Positions 8,140-15,357 of a DNA stretch of 30,494 nucleotides are shown one piece after another (position 1 is the stretch's first letter; every line of letters starts with the position of its first letter). The DNA comes from Proteobacteria bacterium UBA4656. Lineage in GTDB: Bacteria; Pseudomonadota; Gammaproteobacteria; Xanthomonadales; Ahniellaceae. The position numbers and the translations under genes were made by a program. Under the pieces are notes generated by a model that did not search any database, had not been told where the DNA came from, and saw only the letters and a list, made by a program, of their open reading frames with translations. The DNA is taken from the NCBI GenBank assembly GCA_002405525.1, contig DHLY01000021.1, forward strand, positions 15,842 through 46,335, read 5' to 3'.

Positions 8140-9567
8140 TCAGGCCTGGGGTGTGGGTTCGGCGGCGGCTTGCGGTGTCGACCGGCGCCGGACCAGCGGC
8201 GCCACGGCCACCACGGTCGCCAGCAGGAGCACGATCTCCAACACATAGACACCCAGATACCCGGTGGCCGCCGGCGCAAGGCCCCACAGACCGCCCTCCG
8301 GGCCGAGCGCGTTGAGAACGTCGCGCAGCACGCCGCTGAGGGCAATGCCCAGACCGGCGCCGGTGGCCTGCACAGCGCCCCACGCGCCGAGCGCCAGCCC
8401 GGCCTGCTCGCGCGGGGCGAGGTTCATGGTGGCGGTGAGCGTGCCGTGCCCGAACAGCGCGGCACCGAAGCCGACCAGGAAGTTGCCGGTCAGGAACAGC
8501 GCGGGCCAGCCTGCCGGGGCGGCAAGGATGACTGCGGCGAACGCCGGCAGGCCGAGCAGCGCGCCGGCGCGGGTGACGCGGAACGGGTCGGCACCGCGGG
8601 CGAGTACGCGCGAGGCGAGCGCGAAGCCGAGCAGGCCGCCAAACGCCAGCAGGGCGGTCAGTTGCGTCGTGGCTGCCACCGGCAACCCGAGGATCTGCCC
8701 GCCGTAGGGTTCGAGCAGGATATCGGCCATCGCGAAGGCCATGGTCCCAACGCCGACCGCAAGCAGCCTGCGTACGCCCTGGTCGGCAGCGCAGAAGCGG
8801 GAAAAGGATTCGGTGAAGGACGGATCGGGCGGCGGCAGCGGCGCGCCGCGCCGCGGCTTGCGCAGCTCCTGTTTCCACAGCGCGAGCAGATTGAGCGCCA
8901 TCGTCGCCACCGCTGCGCCCTGGATGACCTGCACCAGCCGGCCCGGCGTGAAGTCGGCAAGTGCGATGCCGAACAGCAGCGCGCTGCCGATCATGCCGGC
9001 GAGCAGCATCACGTACATCAGGCCGACGACCTTCGGATGCGATTCCTGCGGCACCAGATCGGTGGCCAGCGCGAGCCCCACGGTCTGCACCATGTGGACG
9101 CCGGCGCCAACCATCAGGAAAGCGAGCGCCGCCGAGCCGGGGCCCAGCCAGGCCGGCGCCTCGTGCGCCGCGCCCTTGCCGGCCAGGACCAGCAGGGCGA
9201 AAGGCATGATCGCAAAACCGCCGAACTGCAGCAGCGTGCCCCTCCAGATGAAGGGGACACGGCGCCACCCCAGTTCGCAACGGTGGGTGTCGGACCGATA
9301 GCCGACCAGAGCGCGGAAGGGCGCGAAGACCAGCGGCATGGCGACCATCAGCGCGACCAGGGTGGCCGGCACGCCAAGCTCGACGATCATTACCCGGTTC
9401 AGCGTGCCCACCAGCAGCACCGTCGCCATGCCGCAAGAGACCTGGAACAGCGACAGGCGCAACAGGCGCGACAGTGGCAGATCGGCCGTCGCCACATCGG
9501 CAAACGGCAGGAAGCGCGGGCCGAGATCGACCCACGCGCGAACGAGGCGCCGCCCGGAAGCGCTCAT
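8140..9567 (-). CDS. pucC: PucC, LH2 assembly protein (BCD-family carrier)
   Basis: The product is 475 aa, a 12-helix major-facilitator fold of the bacteriochlorophyll-delivery (PucC/LhaA) family. Family hallmarks seen are LVGTLNRVMIVELGVP near residue 52, LVGYRSDTHR, GWRRVPFIWRGTLLQFGG and the mid-protein DILLEPYGGQILG. PucC is needed for accumulation of the LH2 antenna and is thought to chaperone or deliver pigment. The position directly behind pucBA supports the name over its close paralogue LhaA in this window. There is a 121-nt gap after pucA with a large stem-loop and no clear Shine-Dalgarno before the ATG, which suggests much lower expression than pucBA. The deformylase gene follows 5 nt after the stop. 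Confidence 0.92.
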   Translation of the reverse strand: MSASGRRLVRAWVDLGPRFLPFADVATADLPLSRLLRLSLFQVSCGMATVLLVGTLNRVMIVELGVPATLVALMVAMPLVFAPFRALVGYRSDTHRCELGWRRVPFIWRGTLLQFGGFAIMPFALLVLAGKGAAHEAPAWLGPGSAALAFLMVGAGVHMVQTVGLALATDLVPQESHPKVVGLMYVMLLAGMIGSALLFGIALADFTPGRLVQVIQGAAVATMALNLLALWKQELRKPRRGAPLPPPDPSFTESFSRFCAADQGVRRLLAVGVGTMAFAMADILLEPYGGQILGLPVAATTQLTALLAFGGLLGFALASRVLARGADPFRVTRAGALLGLPAFAAVILAAPAGWPALFLTGNFLVGFGAALFGHGTLTATMNLAPREQAGLALGAWGAVQATGAGLGIALSGVLRDVLNALGPEGGLWGLAPAATGYLGVYVLEIVLLLATVVAVAPLVRRRSTPQAAAEPTPQA

Positions 9568-9600
9568 GGACGGTCGTGGGTGGACGCGCAGCCTTCGGGG

Positions 9601-9660
9601 ATCCCTCCCGGTGCACGCAGCGCCGCGTCAGACGCGCGCGGTGTGCGGCACCGGGAGGAT
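9601..9660 (-). promoter_or_regulatory. Large stem-loop between pucA and pucC
   Basis: An 11-bp perfect stem (9604-9614 with 9648-9658), extended by AT pairs past a one-base bulge, encloses a second hairpin CGCGT-CAG-ACGCG (9624-9636). It begins 29 nt after the pucA stop. No T-run is present, so it is more likely an mRNA-stabilising and partially terminating element. Comparable intercistronic hairpins in Rhodobacter puc and puf operons give abundant antenna mRNA and little downstream mRNA. Confidence 0.75.
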
Positions 9661-9688
9661 CGACGGGTTGCCGTCCATTCCGCGGGCG

Positions 9689-9835
9689 TCAGCCGCCCTG
9701 GATGAACGCCGGAAACCACGCCGAGTTGCTGAGGACCGAGTAGTGGACCAGCAACGAGATCACCAGCACCGTGCCGAGAAACAGCGGCAGGCCCACCGTC
9801 GGCTTAACCACACACCAGATTCGACCTTGGTTCAT
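9689..9835 (-). CDS. pucA: LH2 antenna alpha polypeptide
   Basis: The product is 48 aa: a short cytoplasmic N-terminus MNQGRIWCVVKP, one membrane helix, and a periplasmic WFPAFIQGG end. Without gaps it lines up with Rhodoblastus acidophilus LH2 alpha: Met1 (the B800 ligand through its modified N-terminus), His31 (the B850-type bacteriochlorophyll ligand, in LLVHYSVL) and Trp40-Phe41-Pro42. Positions 44-45 are Phe-Ile instead of the Tyr-Trp or Tyr-Tyr that hydrogen-bond the B850 acetyl groups, as in blue-shifted B800-820 complexes. The start is preceded by AGGAG and lies 13 nt after pucB. The polypeptide pairs with PucB to form the ring antenna. It was too short for routine long-frame detection but is unmistakable. 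Confidence 0.96.
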   Translation of the reverse strand: MNQGRIWCVVKPTVGLPLFLGTVLVISLLVHYSVLSNSAWFPAFIQGG

Positions 9836-9848
9836 GACATGCTCCTGT

Positions 9849-10010
9849 TCAGCCGAGCCACGGGGTGTAGGCGTAGGCGAGGACGTGCGCGATCAGGGCA
9901 ATGAGGAAGAACACCCTCGAGCCGTCGATCACGTGTTTGTGCAGCTCCTCGGACTCCGTGATCGTGAGGCCGGTGGGCCACACGCGGTTCGGATCGTCCA
10001 GATTGGACAT
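9849..10010 (-). CDS. pucB: LH2 antenna beta polypeptide
   Basis: The product is 53 aa. The signature [14 protein letters not shown] carries His24, equivalent to beta-His12 near B800. His42 in [11 protein letters not shown] is the B850-type ligand, exactly 18 residues later as in known LH2 beta chains. The C-terminus is TPWLG. There is one membrane helix, with the N-terminus in the cytoplasm. The N-terminal extension ([14 protein letters not shown]) is longer than in R. acidophilus. It is the first gene of the puc operon and is read from a promoter about 280 nt upstream. pucA follows after 13 nt, the usual B-then-A order. Confidence 0.96.
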   Translation of the reverse strand: MSNLDDPNRVWPTGLTITESEELHKHVIDGSRVFFLIALIAHVLAYAYTPWLG

Positions 10011-10283
10011 GGCCTTGCTCTCCAGTCACGGCAGGCCAGACCGGCCCTGCCCCTTGCAGCGTGCGCAACCCGCACGCGGGTCTTGCCCCGCCGCCGCGGA
10101 GGCGGTCGGCGGTTGCTCCGAAAGTCCCTCCCGCAAAGGCCGGGCCTCGTCCCGACGTCCATCGCGACGTCGAGCCAGGGTCCGGATTGCCGCTCCCGAC
10201 AGCCGCAGCGACCCGACCGGCCCGCCGCGTCTGCCGGAGCCCCCGCCCTTGTCGCAAGCGGGCGCTCGGGAGGGTCCTTCACA
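10011..10283 (-). other. Long 5' leader of the puc operon
   Basis: If transcription starts about 7 nt past the -10 at 10290-10295, the mRNA leader is about 270 nt with no credible gene. It is very GC-rich and contains several GCCGCC/GGCGGC runs (for example around 10085-10115) that could fold. A GGAGAG lies shortly before the pucB start. Post-transcriptional control is possible but not shown. Confidence 0.5.
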
Positions 10284-10289
10284 ACAGGA

Positions 10290-10318
10290 ATCCTAGAAGT
10301 GTCAATCTTGCACGTCAA
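10290..10318 (-). promoter_or_regulatory. puc operon sigma70-type promoter
   Basis: On the minus strand, TTGACG (10318-10313), a 17-nt spacer and TAGGAT (10295-10290) form a good housekeeping promoter in the only AT-richer patch between the repeat-protein gene and pucB. A near-match to the PpsR operator, TGT-N12-TCA (10300-10317; ideal TGT-N12-ACA), covers the spacer and the -35, consistent with aerobic or light repression. Confidence 0.7.
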
Positions 10319-10330
10319 TGCACAATGTCA
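10300..10330. repeat. Three GTCA direct repeats, 13-bp period, at puc promoter
   Basis: GTCA occurs at 10301, 10314 and 10327, exactly 13 bp apart (minus strand TGAC). The first two extend to GTCAAT. They overlap and extend upstream of the -35, where an activator or repressor array would sit. Confidence 0.6.
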
Positions 10331-10370
10331 GGCTGCGTTGACGTTCTCGGTTCCGGTTCGACGTCCTGCT

Positions 10371-10958
10371 TCAGTTGCGGCGCAAGGTGCCGAGGCCGAA
10401 CAGCGACGACAGCGGCGCCGGATTGCGGCTGAGGTCCGGTTTGCCGAACAGGTAGAAGCCGTGACGGGCAAGTCCGCCGAAAAAGGGCTTGCCGGTGCGG
10501 GTGAGGGTCGGCAGGCCGAACAGCGACGACAGCGGTGCGGCCCGACGGCTGAGCCCCGGCTCGCCGAACAGCGAAAAGCGATGGCTGACCAGGCCGCCGA
10601 TGATCGGCTTGCTGATGGCAAGACTGTCCGGCCGCCCGCGGCGCGGCAGTTCGTCGGGCCGCACCAGGGTGCGCAATCCGAGCGCCGACGACAGCGGAGC
10701 GGCGTCCTCCCACACGCGCGCACGGCGGCGGCTGAGCAGCGGCCAGCCGAGCATCGACGACAGCGGAGCGGCGTTGCGCCGCAAGCGTGGCGTGCCGAAA
10801 AGGTGGAACGCGTTGCTGGCAAGCCCGCCGAAGAACGCCTTGCCGCCCCGGGTCAGGGTCGGCAGGCCGAACAGAGCGGACAGCGGCGACGCCTTGCGGC
10901 TCAGGGCCGGTTCGCCGAACAGTGCGAAGCGATGGCTGACCAGCCCGCCGATCAACGG
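10371..10958 (-). repeat. Protein-coding repeats, 40 codons each, in two pairs
   Basis: Residues 153-227 and 270-344 of the repeat protein are a long duplication (117-residue offset). Each copy contains two 40-residue units of the pattern GGL-x-S/R-H/N-x-F-x-LFG-x-P-x-L-x-R-x-x-x-PLSS-LFG. The second copy matches the first at most positions (for example GGLVSHRF and LFGLPTLTR are shared). DNA-level similarity is also visible, for example GGCAGGCCGAACAG occurs at about 10510 and 10861. Confidence 0.85.
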
Positions 10959-11414
10959 CCGGCTCGGCGCGAGGTCCTCGATCGCGAACAGATTCGACAG
11001 CGGCATCGCGGTGCCACGCATCAGGGTCGGCATGCGCAGCGCCGACGACAGCGGGGCGGCGCCGTCCCACGCCACGGCGGGCGCGCTCGACTGGGGCAGC
11101 GGGTCGGCCACCGGGTCGCTCGCGTCGAGCACGCGGGCCGCGGTACCGGCGAGGCCCCAGGCGGCGCGCACGACCACCATCGACTGTCCGCCGCGGACCG
11201 CATCGGCGATCGCCTTCGCCGCGGTGCGGCCGGCACCGGCGCCGAGGACCGCCGAGACCAGCGAATCCAGGGAATCTGACGCGTCCGCGGCGGCCGCCTG
11301 CGACGGTACCAGCAGATTGATGTCGTCCTGCGCGAATCGTTCGTCACGCAGGGCCTTCAGCGCCAGGCGGGCCTTGGCCTCGTCGGCGTACATCCGCACG
11401 ATGGTGCTGCTCAT
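10371..11414 (-). CDS. Unrecognised repeat protein between puh and puc operons
   Basis: The product is 347 aa. ATG 11414 is preceded by CGGAGG. I do not recognise a function. Residues 1-90 form a small alpha/beta-like domain (MSSTIVRMYADEAKARLALKAL, then a helix rich in Ala/Gly at about 52-72), reminiscent of short stress-protein domains that begin by reading 'variable, residue, helix'. Residues 118-347 are built of 40-aa repeats. GGL recurs at 156, 196, 273 and 313, LFG at 165, 181, 205, 282, 298, 322 and 338, and PLSS-like motifs at 121, 138, 177, 217, 240, 294 and 334. No signal peptide or clear membrane helix is seen; the repeats are amphipathic, Arg-rich and Gly/Pro/Phe/Leu-rich. It is same-strand, 98 nt after puhE and just before the puc promoter, so a role in photosynthetic membrane or antenna organisation is a reasonable guess only. 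Confidence 0.85.
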   Translation of the reverse strand: MSSTIVRMYADEAKARLALKALRDERFAQDDINLLVPSQAAAADASDSLDSLVSAVLGAGAGRTAAKAIADAVRGGQSMVVVRAAWGLAGTAARVLDASDPVADPLPQSSAPAVAWDGAAPLSSALRMPTLMRGTAMPLSNLFAIEDLAPSRPLIGGLVSHRFALFGEPALSRKASPLSALFGLPTLTRGGKAFFGGLASNAFHLFGTPRLRRNAAPLSSMLGWPLLSRRRARVWEDAAPLSSALGLRTLVRPDELPRRGRPDSLAISKPIIGGLVSHRFSLFGEPGLSRRAAPLSSLFGLPTLTRTGKPFFGGLARHGFYLFGKPDLSRNPAPLSSLFGLGTLRRN

Positions 11415-11512
11415 GGTTGTTTGCCTCCGTTTCGTTCCGGACTGCGGGGTGCGGGATCGCGCGGCGTGTGGCGGCGCGGTCTCACGGGATTCAGGCGACG
11501 GGCGTCCATGGA

Positions 11513-12301
11513 TCAGGTCCCGGTGGCTGGCGGTTCGATCCGCCGCGACCAAAGGCCCCACTCCCACAACGCGTTGACGTTGATCGGCACGACGAGGAAC
11601 AGGTGCTCCAGCACCGCCAGCGTGGCCAACGTCGCCAGCAGCGCGAGCCCGGCGGCGTCGCCGCCAGCCGGCGTCTGCTGCGCGGCCTGCCACAGCAGCA
11701 CCGCCGCTGCCACGCCGCCCGCGAGGCTGAGCGGGAACAGCGCGTTCATCGGACGACGCGCGAAGTAGGTGTGCAGGTAGCGCAGATGATCCGGCAGCAG
11801 ATCCTCGCCGAGGTTGCGCACGCCGAAGAAGAGGTTGAGCTTCGTGCTCAGCCGCGCCAGCCAAAGCAGCAGGTAGCTCCACAGGCCGAGATGGCTGTCG
11901 GCGTTCCAGGTGGCCAGCGCGATCACCAAAGCACCGCCCAGCAGCGCGAACTCGTGCCACAGGATCGCCTCGAACGCGTAGCCCGCCCGGCGCCAGCCGC
12001 TTGCGCCCGGCGGACAGGCGCCGGTGCGCGGCCCGGTCACCCAGCCAAGCAGGAAGGCCATCTCGACCCAGCCCCAGACCACGATCGCGGCAGTGAACGC
12101 CGCATAGGCCGCCGGCAAGCCGTCATCGTGCGCGGTCGACTGCAGGACGTAGAGCGCGGCCACCGCCAGCGCGGTGGCGCCGGCCATGGTCCAGCGGTGC
12201 GTGCGCTGCGGCAGGCCGTCCAGGTACAGGATCGCGCCCGTGCTGAACCACCACACGAACAGCGTGTACCCGAACGGCAAAAGGACCGCGGCACCGGTCA
12301 C
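11513..12301 (-). CDS. puhE: PuhE, photosynthetic complex assembly protein 2
   Basis: The product is 262 aa from GTG 12301, 10 nt after the acsF stop. An in-frame ATG at 12337 would overlap acsF and add a poor hydrophilic start. It is a polytopic membrane protein of about seven helices. The opening FGYTLFVWWFSTGAILYLDG and the later LARLSTKLNLFFGVRNLGED are typical of the PuhE (DUF3623) family. PuhE affects reaction-centre/LH1 assembly and bacteriochlorophyll levels in Rhodobacter. It is the last gene of the bchF-puhE operon. The 98 nt after it include the ribosome-binding site of the repeat-protein gene. Confidence 0.9.
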   Translation of the reverse strand: MTGAAVLLPFGYTLFVWWFSTGAILYLDGLPQRTHRWTMAGATALAVAALYVLQSTAHDDGLPAAYAAFTAAIVVWGWVEMAFLLGWVTGPRTGACPPGASGWRRAGYAFEAILWHEFALLGGALVIALATWNADSHLGLWSYLLLWLARLSTKLNLFFGVRNLGEDLLPDHLRYLHTYFARRPMNALFPLSLAGGVAAAVLLWQAAQQTPAGGDAAGLALLATLATLAVLEHLFLVVPINVNALWEWGLWSRRIEPPATGT

Positions 12302-12311
12302 GGGCGCAGGC

Positions 12312-13397
12312 TCACCAGGACGGCGCCAACCGCACATTCCGCGGCAGCGTATTGGGCTTCACCGGCAACAGGTACAGGCGAGCGAAGGTCGCCGCGCCGC
12401 GCGCTGCCAACCAGCCGCGCTCGAACCATGACGAGACACCGCCGCGCCTGGCTGCCGCCTCGTAGGCGGTGTTGATCCGGACCAGAGCTTCGAGGCCCAC
12501 GCGGAAGCGCGGCGACTCGATGTCGAGCGTGAGCGGGAAGATCTGCTTGCTGATCTCGGTGGTGATGCGCAGCACCTGCATGTCGTACTCGGTGGGATCA
12601 AAACCGAGCGCTTCGTGCAGGGCCGGGCGGCAGTGGTCGCGCACGTACATGGTGGCGAACACCGCCAGCAGGAAGAAGCGGATCCACAGCCGGTTGCGGC
12701 CTTCGAGCAGGTGCGGCTCGGCCTTCATCAGCAGGGCGAAGGCCTCGCCGTGCCGATACTCGTCGTTGCACCACTTCTCGAACCACTGGAATATCGGATG
12801 GAAGCGCAGTTCCGGGTGCTTCTCGACCTGGCGGTAGATCGAGATGTAGCGCGCATAACCGATTTTTTCCGAGAGGTATGTCGCGTAGTAGATGAACTTC
12901 GGCGCGAAATAGCGGTACTTCTTGGCGCGGGTCAGGAAGCCGAGGTCGACGGCGATCCCGAAGTCCTTAAGCCACTGGTTGATGAAGCCGGCGTGGCGCG
13001 CCTCATCGCGGGCCATGTAGGCGAACAGCTTGACCACATCGGGGTTGCTGGCCCTCTTCTTGATGTCGTTGTAGAGCACGCAGCCGCTGAACTCCGCGGT
13101 GACGGAACTGATCATGAAATCGACGAACTCCTCGTACAGCCCGGGCGGCAGGTGGGAGTAGTCCTTGTCGAGGCTGGACGGACGCTGGAAGTGTCCTTCG
13201 TTGTTGTCTGCCTCGAACTCGTCCATCAGGGCGTCGAACTGGCTGCGGATCGAGGACACGTCGATGCGGTCCATGGCGTCGAAGTCGGTGCGGTAGAAGC
13301 GCGGCGACAGCAGGGTGTCAGCCTGCGCGCGGCGGGTCGACTCGTTCGGCAGGCGGCCGGCGACGGTCGCGGTAGCGGTGGCGGTGGCGGCGTTCAT
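12312..13397 (-). CDS. acsF: AcsF, aerobic Mg-protoporphyrin monomethyl ester cyclase
   Basis: The product is 361 aa. It is the diiron oxygenase-type subunit that forms the isocyclic E ring of protochlorophyllide using O2. Iron-ligand motifs are visible: Glu102 in TAEFSG, DEARH (131-135) and NDEYRH (211-216), the two ExxH elements of a ferritin-like four-helix bundle. The N-terminus ([14 protein letters not shown]) is low-complexity. The longer frame to 13505 would run into puhC and is rejected. The gene lies 16 nt after puhC and 10 nt before puhE. Its presence and the absence here of the anaerobic bchE point to pigment synthesis under oxygen. bchE could still be elsewhere. Confidence 0.96.
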   Translation of the reverse strand: MNAATATATATVAGRLPNESTRRAQADTLLSPRFYRTDFDAMDRIDVSSIRSQFDALMDEFEADNNEGHFQRPSSLDKDYSHLPPGLYEEFVDFMISSVTAEFSGCVLYNDIKKRASNPDVVKLFAYMARDEARHAGFINQWLKDFGIAVDLGFLTRAKKYRYFAPKFIYYATYLSEKIGYARYISIYRQVEKHPELRFHPIFQWFEKWCNDEYRHGEAFALLMKAEPHLLEGRNRLWIRFFLLAVFATMYVRDHCRPALHEALGFDPTEYDMQVLRITTEISKQIFPLTLDIESPRFRVGLEALVRINTAYEAAARRGGVSSWFERGWLAARGAATFARLYLLPVKPNTLPRNVRLAPSW

Positions 13398-13413
13398 GCA
13401 GGGCGCTCCGGCT

Positions 13414-13932
13414 CTAGGCTCTAGGGGGGGATGGCGGCGGCGACGAGGAAGCGGCCGCGGCGCGGGTCGGCGGCACGTCCTCGAGCATGCGGGTGAAGAC
13501 GGCAACGTTGCCGGGACCGAAGGCGCCGAGATCGATCAGCCGCGCGGTCGCGGGGTCTTCCAGCAGCAGGCGGCCGTCGGCCCGGCTGCTGAGGCGGAAC
13601 GGGGTCTCGGGCCCGATGCGCTCGCGCTTGCGCTCGCGGGCCAGCCCGCGCAGCGCGCCGCGCAGGAATCCCTCCTCGCCGGGCGCCACGCGTGCCACCA
13701 GCTGTCCGTCGCGGGCATCGTGCACCTGCACCCCGCCGTCGGGCTGGTCGGCGAAGTGCAACAGGCGCTCGGCGACGACCGGCGCGCGCGGGGTGCGCAG
13801 TTCACCGACTCCGGTGAGGCGCACCCCGAACACCAGCAGCACGGTGATCAGGACCAGCGCGCCCGCAGCGTACAGCGGCACCTTCGGCACGTCGTGCCGA
13901 TGGTCGTCGGGCAGGTGGATGAAGGTCGCCAT
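13414..13932 (-). CDS. puhC: PuhC, reaction-centre/LH1 assembly protein
   Basis: The product is 172 aa. A short cytoplasmic N-terminus with His/Asp residues ([11 protein letters not shown]) precedes one membrane helix (about 20-37) and a periplasmic domain. That domain includes [35 protein letters not shown] and [16 protein letters not shown], all family hallmarks. PuhC is an assembly factor for the core complex. The C-terminus is an Ala/Ser/Pro tail coded over a 7-G run (13424-13430), a place where sequencing errors could change the last few residues. It follows puhB after 13 nt. Confidence 0.92.
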   Translation of the reverse strand: MATFIHLPDDHRHDVPKVPLYAAGALVLITVLLVFGVRLTGVGELRTPRAPVVAERLLHFADQPDGGVQVHDARDGQLVARVAPGEEGFLRGALRGLARERKRERIGPETPFRLSSRADGRLLLEDPATARLIDLGAFGPGNVAVFTRMLEDVPPTRAAAASSSPPPSPPRA

Positions 13933-13945
13933 GGCCAGCCTCGCC

Positions 13946-14590
13946 TCAACCGGCTACGGCGCTGGGCGCGCGCACGCGGATCGGGGCCTCGCGCGGCTCG
14001 GCGGTCGCGCGGGTCGCGCCGCCCGTCGACTCGGCGAGCGCGCGGGCCAGGATCGCGGCCACCACGGCGGCGGCCGGCACGCAGCGCAGGGTCGGCTCGA
14101 CCTGCCGCAGGCGCCACGGTCGGGCGTGCGGCCACAAGTGGGCGTACCCGATCTGGTTGCCGGGCAGAAAGGCGATCGAGAGGTCGCCACTGCCGTCCGG
14201 CCAGGACTTCAGTGCCGCCGATTCGATCACCGTGAACGGAAAGTTGAAGGTCACGTCGAGCACCACGCCGACCTTCATCACCACCCGCCGGTCGGTGATC
14301 GTGTAGCGCGAGGTGCTCCCGATCAGCCAGGCCATGAGCGCGAGCATCCCGAGCGCGAACAGCGGCAGGGGCAGCAGCACGGCGACCGCCGACGCGGCAT
14401 CGGCAGCGGCGGCGCCGTCGGCGATCAGGAACACCGCGCGCACGGCCAGCAGCAGCACGAAGTACGCGACCAGGGTGCGCGCGTGGAACACCCGGAGGAA
14501 CACCGCGCGCCACGCAGGCGCGCCCTGCCAGAGCACGCGCTCACCGCGCGGCAGAGGCAGACTGGACGGGCGGGCGGACGGCTCGCTCAC
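13946..14590 (-). CDS. puhB: PuhB, reaction-centre assembly protein with PH-like domain
   Basis: The product is 214 aa from GTG 14590. This start overlaps the puhA stop in GTGA, so the two are translationally coupled. The N-terminal cytoplasmic stretch (LPRGERVLWQGAP) opens a bacterial PH-like domain, followed by two or three membrane helices (about 38-60 and 65-90). Then comes SRYTITDRRVVMKVGVVLDVTFNFPF, of which TDRRVV and FNFPF are typical. PuhB assists PuhA in reaction-centre assembly. The C-terminal helix is followed by a charged tail. Confidence 0.93.
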   Translation of the reverse strand: MSEPSARPSSLPLPRGERVLWQGAPAWRAVFLRVFHARTLVAYFVLLLAVRAVFLIADGAAAADAASAVAVLLPLPLFALGMLALMAWLIGSTSRYTITDRRVVMKVGVVLDVTFNFPFTVIESAALKSWPDGSGDLSIAFLPGNQIGYAHLWPHARPWRLRQVEPTLRCVPAAAVVAAILARALAESTGGATRATAEPREAPIRVRAPSAVAG

Positions 14591-15357
14591 ATGAAGGGTT
14601 CCTGTCGGTCGGGCGTGGCGTACAGCGTGCCGGCACCGAAATAGGCCGCGACCTTGTCTTCCTCCAGCAGGGTGATCGTGTCGGGATGGCGCAGGCCCGG
14701 AACGTCCGCAAAGTGCCTGCCCAGCACCGCGCGCACGCGCACCGTGCCGTCGCCGGCGATCCTGCAGAAGGTCATCGGCACCAGCACCCGGCGACCGTTG
14801 CCGGCCTCCACTTCGAGGTAGCGGAAGATGTACTCGGAACGGTCGACCCACAGGTCCACCACCGTGCCGCCCGCTTCCCCGTCGGCGCCGAGCACCGGCT
14901 TGCCGCGCGGATCAGGGTCCTCGCCAACCACGCCGAACTCCGGATCGACCCGCAGCGGCACGATCTTGGGCCGTCCGTCGAGTGTCAGGTCCGGGGTGTC
15001 CGAGCGATCGGCCCAGGCGCCCGGACCGACCCCGGCCAGGAGCGGATTGCCGACCGGGATGATGGGGTCGCCATCCTGCGGACCGCTCTCGCGCGCACTC
15101 AGCGCTGGCCGCCCCGGGGTCCACTCCCGGGGCACCGAAAGGGTGCCGCCGTGCGCGAGCAGGTAGGTCTTCGGTGCGGGCATGGCCGGAAAGCCTTCGA
15201 CGAGGCTGAGCGGCGAGGCGTTCTTGTCCTCCAGCGGATAGCCCTCGCGCTTGTCCTCGCGGTGCAGGTAGTAGATCAGCGCAGCAAAGAAGAACCAGAA
15301 CAACCAGATCGCGACTTGCGCGATGTCGATCGATGAGGTGATGGCGCCGGCGCTCAT
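14587..15357 (-). CDS. puhA: Photosynthetic reaction centre H subunit
   Basis: The product is 256 aa. One N-terminal membrane helix (about 12-31, WLFWFFFAALIYYL) is followed by the REGYPLED motif, then the cytoplasmic beta-rich domain with GPGAWADRSDTPDL, KIVPLRVDPEF and a stop-proximal ATPDRQEPF. The H subunit caps the L/M core on the cytoplasmic side and shapes proton delivery to QB. It starts inside the end of lhaA (ATGA) and ends inside the puhB start (GTGA). The pufLM genes for its partners are not in this window. Confidence 0.96.
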   Translation of the reverse strand: MSAGAITSSIDIAQVAIWLFWFFFAALIYYLHREDKREGYPLEDKNASPLSLVEGFPAMPAPKTYLLAHGGTLSVPREWTPGRPALSARESGPQDGDPIIPVGNPLLAGVGPGAWADRSDTPDLTLDGRPKIVPLRVDPEFGVVGEDPDPRGKPVLGADGEAGGTVVDLWVDRSEYIFRYLEVEAGNGRRVLVPMTFCRIAGDGTVRVRAVLGRHFADVPGLRHPDTITLLEEDKVAAYFGAGTLYATPDRQEPFM

